Shown here: piece after piece, positions 30,934 through 37,100 of the stretch | How the letters are laid out: each line of letters begins with the position of its first letter | Numbering within the stretch: the stretch's first letter is position 1 | Assembly (NCBI GenBank): GCA_016928955.1 | Contig: JAFGJV010000055.1 | Span: 1-37,100 of the forward strand | DNA: 37,100 bases | Direction: 5' to 3' | From: Spirochaetales bacterium | Lineage (GTDB): Bacteria; Spirochaetota; Spirochaetia; Treponematales; UBA12059 | Made by a program: the position numbers and the translations under genes | Notes under the pieces: generated by a model | What the model was told of the DNA's origin: nothing | Seen by the model: the letters and a program-made list of their open reading frames with translations, nothing else | Database searches by the model: none

Positions 30934-32229
30934 ATGCACGAGTATCCGAGCTTCGAGTATAAACGCATTCCGCTGTACAAGGACGTGACGCCGGAGCAGT
31001 GGAACGACTGGCACTGGCAGATGAAGAACGATATCAAGGACGTGGCTACCCTGGAGAAGGTGGTGCCGCTGACCGACAAGGACAAGTCGGACATCAACGA
31101 GGTCCTGAAGGTTTTCAGGATGGCCATCACGCCGTACTACGCGTCGCTCATAGACCCGGAGAATGCCGGCTGCCCGGTGCGCCTCCAGGCCATACCCCGC
31201 CTGCCGGAGACGCGCTTTGACGCAAGCGACCAGGAAGATCCCCTGCACGAGGACTCTGACAGCCCCGTGCCCGGGCTCACGCACCGCTACCCGGACAGGG
31301 TCCTCCTCCTGGTGACGCATATATGCTCCATGAACTGCCGGCACTGCACGCGCAGGCGCCTGGTGGGCGAGGAGGACATGTCCATGCTGGACCATCAGGT
31401 GGACGCGGCCATAGACTACATAGCGCGCACGCCCATCATCCGCGACGTGCTCATATCCGGCGGCGATCCCCTGGTGCTGTCCGACGAAAAGCTGGAGCGC
31501 ATCATCCAGAAGATCCGCGCCATACCCCACGTTGAGATCATACGCATCGGGACCCGCACGCCGGTGGTCATGCCCATGCGCATCACCGACTCGCTCGTGG
31601 CCATGCTCAAGAAGTACCATCCCATATACGTGAACACGCACTTCAACCATCCCAAGGAGATCACCGCCGAGTCGCGCGAGGCCTGCCGCAAGCTGGCCGA
31701 CGCCGGCATACCCCTGGGGAACCAGACCGTGCTCCTGCGAGACGTGAACGACTGCCCGGTGCTGATGAAGAAGCTCATGCAGAAGCTCCTGGCCATACGC
31801 GTCAAGCCGTACTACATATACCAGTGCGACCTTTCGCGCGGCATCAGCCACTTCCGCACCACCGTGTCCAAGGGCATAGAGATCATCGAGAACCTGCGGG
31901 GCCATACCTCGGGCATGGCCGTGCCCACCTTTGTGATAGACGCGCCCGGGGGCGGCGGCAAGACGCCGGTCATGCCCAACTACGTGATCACCAGCAATGA
32001 CAAGCGCGTGGTGCTGCGCAACTATGAGGGCGTGATCACCACGTACGACGAGCCGAGCGAGTACCACGAGGATTGCGGCAAGTGCCGGATATGCTACGAC
32101 GAGGTCCAGCTCAACGCCACCTGCGGCGTGGCCCGGCTTCTGTCCGGCGACGAGAAGACTCTTAATCCCACGGGCCTGGCCCGCGGCGCGCGGAGCGCGG
32201 ACAAGCTCAAGCCGCGCGGCAAGCGTTGA
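30934..32229 (+). CDS. kamA: L-lysine 2,3-aminomutase
   Basis: A 431-aa radical-SAM/PLP enzyme that converts L-lysine to L-beta-lysine, the first step of the operon's pathway. The [4Fe-4S] cluster cysteines are C131, C135 and C138 in ICSMNCRHCTRRR. The PLP lysine is K343 in APGGGGKTPVMPNY. The C-terminal cysteines (CGKCRIC and ATCG) match the zinc site of clostridial lysine 2,3-aminomutase. Length and motif order match the clostridial-type fermentative enzyme rather than the shorter EpmB type. AAGGAG lies 6 nt upstream of the start. Confidence 0.95.
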   Translation: MHEYPSFEYKRIPLYKDVTPEQWNDWHWQMKNDIKDVATLEKVVPLTDKDKSDINEVLKVFRMAITPYYASLIDPENAGCPVRLQAIPRLPETRFDASDQEDPLHEDSDSPVPGLTHRYPDRVLLLVTHICSMNCRHCTRRRLVGEEDMSMLDHQVDAAIDYIARTPIIRDVLISGGDPLVLSDEKLERIIQKIRAIPHVEIIRIGTRTPVVMPMRITDSLVAMLKKYHPIYVNTHFNHPKEITAESREACRKLADAGIPLGNQTVLLRDVNDCPVLMKKLMQKLLAIRVKPYYIYQCDLSRGISHFRTTVSKGIEIIENLRGHTSGMAVPTFVIDAPGGGGKTPVMPNYVITSNDKRVVLRNYEGVITTYDEPSEYHEDCGKCRICYDEVQLNATCGVARLLSGDEKTLNPTGLARGARSADKLKPRGKR

Positions 32230-32254
32230 GCCGGAAGGGACCCAAGGGCAGCGT

Positions 32255-33139
32255 ATGCGTGACGACGCGCTCGATTTTCTCGGCTCGGTGACCTTCATCA
32301 CCGGGCCGGAGAAAAACTGCGGCAAGACCACCTTCATGAACCGCGCGGCCGAGCTGGCCAGGCGGTCGTCCCGTGAACGCGGGCTGAGGGCGCCGGCCAT
32401 ACTCACCGTGGGCTACGACGGCGAGACCAGGGATTTCCTGTCAGGCGCCCGGAAACCGTCGGTGACCGTGGACGCGGGAGACGTGTTCGTCACGGCTGAG
32501 CGCTTCCTCCGCTCGGGCGGGGCGGCGCCGGAAATTCTGGACCTGGTGCCAGGTTCCACTGCGCTCGGACGGCTGGCCGTGGCCCGGGCCACCCGCCGTG
32601 GCACGGTGGCCCTGATAGGTCCTGAGGGGAACGCCGCCGTGGACTGGACCATAGCCCGCGTCGTAGACGGCGGCCTTGCGGACACGGTATTCGTGGACGG
32701 GGCCATCAACCGGGTGACGCAGGTTGCCGGTAGGCCGGGCGCCAAGCTGGTGTACGTCATGCGCGTGGACAGGGCAACGCTGTCACGCTCCGGCGCCCAG
32801 GCCCGACGCATGGCGGCACTGGTCGGCCTCCCCGTCGCCGAGCCGGGGGCTCCCGGCGTCCTTGAGTTTGAAGGCGCGCTGACCGCGGACGAGGCCGGAA
32901 GGCTCCCGCGCGAGGCCCAGGCCGTGTCCGTGGCGGACTTTACCAAGGTGTTCCTGGACGCGTCAGAGCTGGCGGCTTTCTCCCGCGCGCGGCGGCTGTA
33001 CGTGCGGCGGCCCGTGGACTTTGCCGGTTTCTCAGTGTCCCTGCGCGGCGTGACCCGAGACGAGTTTCTCGCGGAGCTCGGGCCGGCCGCGGGCATGGCG
33101 TCGTTCAGTCCCTACGAGACGGGCAGGGTGGCTGCATGA
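32255..33139 (+). CDS. kamB: KamB-like P-loop protein of the lysine-fermentation cluster
   Basis: A 294-aa protein with an N-terminal P-loop (GPEKNCGKTT, about residues 17-26), so probably an NTPase, and no membrane segment. Genes at this position between kamA and the MutS-like gene in lysine-fermentation clusters are called kamB. Their role is unproven; help in reactivating or assembling the B12-dependent 5,6-aminomutase is the usual guess. It is translationally coupled to kamC (ATGA at 33136-33139), which fits a two-protein machine. Start ATG 32255 with an AAGGG site upstream. Confidence 0.75.
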   Translation: MRDDALDFLGSVTFITGPEKNCGKTTFMNRAAELARRSSRERGLRAPAILTVGYDGETRDFLSGARKPSVTVDAGDVFVTAERFLRSGGAAPEILDLVPGSTALGRLAVARATRRGTVALIGPEGNAAVDWTIARVVDGGLADTVFVDGAINRVTQVAGRPGAKLVYVMRVDRATLSRSGAQARRMAALVGLPVAEPGAPGVLEFEGALTADEAGRLPREAQAVSVADFTKVFLDASELAAFSRARRLYVRRPVDFAGFSVSLRGVTRDEFLAELGPAAGMASFSPYETGRVAA

Positions 33140-34746
33140 AGGACGCCTGGGCTTTCTGCCAGCTGGACGGTTTCTGGGCCGACTACACGCCCCTTTCGCC
33201 CTGGGGCCGGGACGAGGCGGACCGGCGCGAGGTGCTCACCGAGCGCGAGTCGATAGAGTCGCGCTATGACGACATCGAGCGGGCCCTGGCGTTCATGGAC
33301 GCCTGCTCGGGTGATCCCGCGCGCCAGGACAGGGTCAGCCATCACCTGAAGCGCGTGCCACGGCTCCCGCTCCGCGCCAGCGAGCGCTACGAGCTCATAG
33401 AGCTGTTCCAGATAAAAAAATTCCTGGCCAACTACCGCGGGCTTGTGTCCGCCCTGGGCCCGGATACGGCGGGAGCCTTTGGCCTTACTTCCGTGGCCGC
33501 GCGACTAGCGGCCGAGCTGGACAAGGGCGGCTCCGATCCCGAGACTTTTTTCATAGCCGACCGCTATGACGACGAGCTGGCTGCCGCCCGCGCCGCGCTG
33601 GCTGAGCTGGACGCCGACGAGCGTACGGAACGCGCGAGGCTGGAAGCGTCCATCAGGCTGACGCATGGCCTGAGTTTTGACGGCCGGGAGTTCGTTGTGG
33701 TGCCCAGGGAGGACGCGCCGCCGCCCGACTCAACGCTGTGCGCCCTCGAGCCCTACGACGACACGCGCTACCTGGTGCGTCCGCGTCCGCAAGCCCAGGC
33801 CCTGGAGTTGGCTGCGCGCAGGCAAGCCTTGCTCGAGCGCGAGCGCCTGGCTGAGGACCGCGTCATCGGGCGCCTGTCCGAGCTGGCTTCCGAGGCCATG
33901 CCGGAGCTCTCCGGCGCCGTGGCTGCGCTCACGCGCTGGGACCGGGCCTTTGCTGGAGCCAGGCTGGCGCGGGCCTTTGGCCTTGTACGGCCGGCCCTGG
34001 ATTCGGACGCCATGGTCCTGGACGGCGCGCGCCACATACCCTGCCAGCGAGACTGCGCGGACCTGGGCCTGGCCTACCAGAGCCTTTGCGCGGATTTCAG
34101 CTCGGGTGCCGTGGTTTTGTTCGGCTCCAACATGGGCGGCAAGACCGTGGCGCTCAAGACCGTGCTCTTCCTCCAGCTCCTGGCCCAGGCAGGGCTCTTT
34201 GTGCCGGCCATCGCGTTCAAGACGCGCGTGTACCGGGCCGTAGAGTACGTGGGCGAGCTGGGCGGGGAGCGGCTGGCCGGGCTGTCAGGCTTTGGCTTTG
34301 AGCTGTGGCGCCTGGAGCGCGCGTGGAAGGAAGCCGACGGCGCCCTGGTCGCCTTTGACGAACTGGCGCGTACCACCGGCTCGCACGAGGCGGAAGCCCT
34401 GCTGTCGGCGGTGGTGTCGGCGTGGGCGCTGAAGGCGGGGCGATCGGGCGGCCGCGCCTTTTTTGCCACGCACTTCCGCGGCGTGCGCCGGGCGGACGGC
34501 GCCCAGTTCCTCAGGATGCGCGGCCTGGACAGGCAGGGCGCCCTTGAGGCCCTGGACGCGGACGCCCCGCTCAAGGACAGGCTGGCCGGGATCAACCGCC
34601 ACATGAGATACGAGATCGTGCAGGACGACGCTGGAGACACGGCGGGGCGCAGCGACGCCCTGGCCATAGCCGCCATGCTCGGACTGGACGGGAACATAGT
34701 CGCGGACGCCGAAGCATGGCTGTCCCGCGCTACAGAACGACACTGA
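33136..34746 (+). CDS. kamC: KamC-like, MutS-related ATPase of the lysine-fermentation cluster
   Basis: A 536-aa protein whose C-terminal ~220 residues are a MutS-type ABC ATPase: Walker A GSNMGGKTVALKT (K336), Walker B LVAFDELART (D408, E409), a FATHF switch histidine segment, and MutS-like YEYVGELGGERLAGLSGF-type sequence between. The N-terminal half is helical with a coiled coil and lacks the DNA mismatch-recognition domain, so a DNA repair job is unlikely. MutS-like proteins of this kind recur as kamC in lysine-fermentation operons and may remodel the aminomutase. The start overlaps the kamB stop. Confidence 0.8.
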   Translation: MKDAWAFCQLDGFWADYTPLSPWGRDEADRREVLTERESIESRYDDIERALAFMDACSGDPARQDRVSHHLKRVPRLPLRASERYELIELFQIKKFLANYRGLVSALGPDTAGAFGLTSVAARLAAELDKGGSDPETFFIADRYDDELAAARAALAELDADERTERARLEASIRLTHGLSFDGREFVVVPREDAPPPDSTLCALEPYDDTRYLVRPRPQAQALELAARRQALLERERLAEDRVIGRLSELASEAMPELSGAVAALTRWDRAFAGARLARAFGLVRPALDSDAMVLDGARHIPCQRDCADLGLAYQSLCADFSSGAVVLFGSNMGGKTVALKTVLFLQLLAQAGLFVPAIAFKTRVYRAVEYVGELGGERLAGLSGFGFELWRLERAWKEADGALVAFDELARTTGSHEAEALLSAVVSAWALKAGRSGGRAFFATHFRGVRRADGAQFLRMRGLDRQGALEALDADAPLKDRLAGINRHMRYEIVQDDAGDTAGRSDALAIAAMLGLDGNIVADAEAWLSRATERH

Positions 34747-34782
34747 CACCGCGCCGCCCGGCGGCAGCGGAAAGGACGGACC

Positions 34783-36354
34783 ATGCGAACGAAACTGCAT
34801 CTACCGAAGGACCGGGTGGATTACGCCCGCCAGCTGGCGCGCAAGATCACGGCCCCGGTATCGGAGTTCATCGACCAGCACAGTTCGGTCACCGTTGAGC
34901 GCGCCACGCTGAGGCTGGCCGGCGCCGACGGGGCCAACGCCGACGGCGTGCCCGTGCCCAATCTCGTGGTCGACCAGATCCGAGCGGCTGATCCGGCCCT
35001 GCTCGAGGACGGGGCGGCCGTGCGCTATGTCAACGCCCTCCTGAAAACCGGGTCGTCCGTGGACGAGCTCAACAGCAAGATAGCCGGCGGCCTGGACGTG
35101 ATGGGCCTGGCTCTCGGCGAGCGCGCCGCCATAGAGCGCAAGGCCGCCGAGCTCGTGGACGCCGCCATCGCCCGCGTCAAGGACAACCGCGCCCACCGCG
35201 ACCGCAAGCTGGAGGAATTCCGGGATCGCAACCACAAGCCGCTTTTGTACCTCATCGTCGCCACCGGCAACATTTACGAGGACGTGAAGCAGGCCACCGC
35301 GGCGGCCGAGCAGGGAGCGGACGTCATAGCGGTCATCCGCACCACGGCGCAGAGCCTCCTTGATTACGTGCCCTATGGGCCCACCACCGAGGGCTTTGGC
35401 GGCACCTACGCCACGCAGGAGAATTTCCGCATCATGCGCGCCGCGCTGGACGAGGTGAGCGAGAAGGAGAAGCGCTACATCCTCCTTACCAACTACGCGT
35501 CCGGCCTGTGCATGCCCGAGATTGCCGCCATGGGAGCGCTCGAGCGCCTGGACATGATGCTGAACGACAGCATGTACGGCATCCTGTTCCGCGACATCAA
35601 CATGTACCGCACCTTTGTGGACCAGAAGTTCAGCCGCATGATCAACGCCCAGGCCGGCATCATCATCAACACCGGCGAGGACAACTACCTGACCACGAGC
35701 GACGCCTACGAGAAGGCGTTCACCGTGCTGGCCAGCCAGTTCCTCAACGAGCAGTTCGGCTTCATGGCGGGCCTTCCGCCGAGGCTCCTCGGCCTCGGGC
35801 ACGCGTACGAGATGGACCCGTCCATCAAGAACGGCTTCCTGTACCAGCTCGGCGAGGCCCAGATGGCGCGGGAGATATTCCCCGAGCATCCGCTCAAGTA
35901 CATGCCGCCCACCAAGTTCATGTCCGGTGACGTGTTCAAGGGCTACGCCATGAACACCTTGTTCAACTTCGTTTCCAAGGCGACCAACCAGGGCATCCAT
36001 CTCCTGGGCATGCTCACCGAGGCGGTGCACACGCCGTTCATGATGGACCGCTACCTGGCCGTGGAAAACGCCAAGTACGTGATGAACAACATGGAGGACT
36101 TCTACGACGACGTGGAGTTCCGCAAGGACGGCATCGTGGTGAGGCGCGCGCACGACGTGCTCAACCAGACCATCGCCTTCCTCGAGGAGGTCGAGGCCAT
36201 GGGCCTGTTCGACTCTATCGAGCGCGGCATGTTCGCCGAGGTCAAGCGGCCAAAGGACGGCGGCAAGGGTTTTGAGGGCCTGGTGCGCAAGGGGCCCGCA
36301 TACTGGAATCCCTTCGAGGCTCGGCTCAAGGCCGAACTCGGGCTGGGCAAATAA
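34783..36354 (+). CDS. kamD: Lysine 5,6-aminomutase alpha subunit
   Basis: A 523-aa large subunit of the adenosylcobalamin- and PLP-dependent lysine/beta-lysine 5,6-aminomutase, which moves the 6-amino group of beta-lysine to C5. It begins LHLPKDRVDYARQLARKITAPVSEFIDQHSSVTVERATLRLAGADG, and contains VIRTTAQSLLDYVPYGPTTEGFGGTYATQENFRIMR and INTGEDNYLTTSDAYEKAFTVLASQFLNEQFG, all typical of KamD. The TIM-barrel subunit binds the substrate-PLP end of the reaction. AAAGGA lies 8 nt before the ATG. The next gene, kamE, encodes its partner and starts 15 nt after the stop. Confidence 0.95.
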   Translation: MRTKLHLPKDRVDYARQLARKITAPVSEFIDQHSSVTVERATLRLAGADGANADGVPVPNLVVDQIRAADPALLEDGAAVRYVNALLKTGSSVDELNSKIAGGLDVMGLALGERAAIERKAAELVDAAIARVKDNRAHRDRKLEEFRDRNHKPLLYLIVATGNIYEDVKQATAAAEQGADVIAVIRTTAQSLLDYVPYGPTTEGFGGTYATQENFRIMRAALDEVSEKEKRYILLTNYASGLCMPEIAAMGALERLDMMLNDSMYGILFRDINMYRTFVDQKFSRMINAQAGIIINTGEDNYLTTSDAYEKAFTVLASQFLNEQFGFMAGLPPRLLGLGHAYEMDPSIKNGFLYQLGEAQMAREIFPEHPLKYMPPTKFMSGDVFKGYAMNTLFNFVSKATNQGIHLLGMLTEAVHTPFMMDRYLAVENAKYVMNNMEDFYDDVEFRKDGIVVRRAHDVLNQTIAFLEEVEAMGLFDSIERGMFAEVKRPKDGGKGFEGLVRKGPAYWNPFEARLKAELGLGK

Positions 36355-36369
36355 GGAAGGACGGATAGC

Positions 36370-37100
36370 ATGCACGTGATACGGCCGTATGGCGATACCA
36401 TGGACGACGGCAAGGTCCAGCTGTCCTTCACGCTCCCGGTACCGGACGGGGCCCGCGGCAGGGAAGCCGCCCGCAAGCTCGTCCTGTCCTTCGGTTTCCG
36501 CGACTGCGAAGTCGTGCACTCGGCTCCCCTGTCTGCTGAGTTCTCGTTCTACGTTGTGTACGGAAAGACCGAGGCGCAGATAGACTACGATTCCGTGGAG
36601 GCCGACGAGGCGACCAGCGAGGCGTCCATGAGCATGGACGAGGTGAACGAATTCATCCGGCGAGAGATCGGCCGCAAGGTCGTGGTCGTTGGCGCCTGCA
36701 CCGGCTTTGACGCGCATACCGTGGGCATTGACGCCATCATGAACATGAAGGGCTACAACCACCATTTCGGGCTTGAGCGCTATTCGGACATGGACGCGTA
36801 TAACCTGGGCGCCCAGGTTCCAAACGAGAAACTCATAGAGTTCGCGCTCAAGGTTAACGCAGACGCCATCTTGGTCAGTCAGGTGGTCACGCAGAAGGAT
36901 ACCCACATCCACAACATGACGGAGTTCGTGGAACTCCTTGAGGCCAAAGGTCTGCGCGGCCGATTTATTTGCATAGCCGGCGGCCCCCGCATCGGCAACA
37001 AGCTCGCCGTAGAGCTGGGCTTCGATGTCGGCTTCGGGCGCGGCACGTACGCAGACGATGTGGCCACGTATATCGTGAAAAAGCTCGTAGAAAGAAAACA
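36370..37100 (+). CDS. kamE: Lysine 5,6-aminomutase beta subunit (partial, runs off the window)
   Basis: The first ~243 residues of the cobalamin-binding small subunit. The base-off B12 motif D-x-H is at D114-A-H116 in GACTGFDAHTVGIDAIMNMKG. K127, 11 residues after the histidine, matches the PLP-binding lysine of characterised beta subunits (H133/K144 spacing). A Rossmann-like B12 domain follows (ADAILVSQVV, FICIAGGPRIGNKLAVELGFDVGFGRGTYADDVA). The full protein is about 260 aa, so only the last ~15-20 residues are missing. Later pathway genes (kal, a CoA-transferase) are not in the window. Confidence 0.95.
   Translation, partial: MHVIRPYGDTMDDGKVQLSFTLPVPDGARGREAARKLVLSFGFRDCEVVHSAPLSAEFSFYVVYGKTEAQIDYDSVEADEATSEASMSMDEVNEFIRREIGRKVVVVGACTGFDAHTVGIDAIMNMKGYNHHFGLERYSDMDAYNLGAQVPNEKLIEFALKVNADAILVSQVVTQKDTHIHNMTEFVELLEAKGLRGRFICIAGGPRIGNKLAVELGFDVGFGRGTYADDVATYIVKKLVERK

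Noticed and set aside
33136-34746. Reading the MutS-like gene as a DNA mismatch-repair or MutS2 protein
   Set aside because: It lacks the mismatch-recognition and Smr domains and is coupled to kamB inside the lysine operon.
34801-36912. A 703-codon open frame on the minus strand
   Set aside because: It lies opposite kamD and kamE, whose proteins are certain. Long antisense frames are expected in GC-rich coding DNA, and this one has low-complexity Val/His/Leu-rich sequence.
1-37100. tRNA, rRNA and CRISPR arrays
   Set aside because: I looked for cloverleaf-like ends, rRNA-like stretches and regularly spaced direct repeats, and saw none.

Overview
The window is about 37 kb of GC-rich (roughly 60-65% G+C by eye) bacterial chromosome, densely coded on both strands. 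It comes from a diderm: there are lipoboxes, an outer-membrane beta-barrel-type protein and a Pel-type export system. A spirochaete (Treponema/Spirochaeta relatives) is my best guess. The reasons are a stand-alone FliL-like protein, lipobox style, A/T-rich intergenic palindromes and frequent ATA isoleucine codons in a GC-rich background. No rRNA or other taxonomic marker is present, so this is inference.

Layout. 1-1843: the tail of one gene, then a conserved-looking 555-aa protein of unknown function (+). 1875-3745: an EamA-type transporter and a membrane-anchored protein that looks like a decayed MA-type metallopeptidase (-, ATGA overlap). 3939-5276: a DUF1015 protein (+), closed by a bidirectional terminator. 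5346-12032: an oligopeptide ABC transporter on the minus strand (oppA, then oppBCDF), followed downstream by a cluster of palindromes and a 3' fragment of a second oppA. 12200-12643: an hsp20 gene behind a textbook sigma-54 promoter. 13064-15180: a DUF6941 protein, a FliL-like protein and an MFS exporter (-).

15236-25013 is a Pel-type exopolysaccharide locus. A 1198-aa PelB-like protein (signal peptide, sugar-binding-like domain, TPRs, beta-barrel-like C-terminus) lies divergent from pelD, pelE-like, pelF and pelG, with an HDOD signalling gene after pelG. No pelA or pelC is in the window. The PelD-like protein lacks the RxxD c-di-GMP site at the expected place. 25203-26678 encodes a large lipoprotein of unknown function with its own promoter and terminator.

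26786-37100 (running off the end) is a lysine-fermentation operon. A near-consensus promoter is followed by kdd, a class III aminotransferase, kce, kamA, kamB, kamC, kamD and kamE. KamA makes beta-lysine, KamDE makes 3,5-diaminohexanoate, Kdd oxidises it, and Kce cleaves the product with acetyl-CoA. The aminotransferase is not part of the classical pathway. Three long spacers interrupt the operon. Two look like small inserted elements bounded by inverted copies of an 'aaccac.gaggcac.gag'-type sequence, and one of these carries a broken GxxExxY gene. The oligopeptide transporter and lysine fermentation together suggest an anaerobe living partly on peptides and amino acids.
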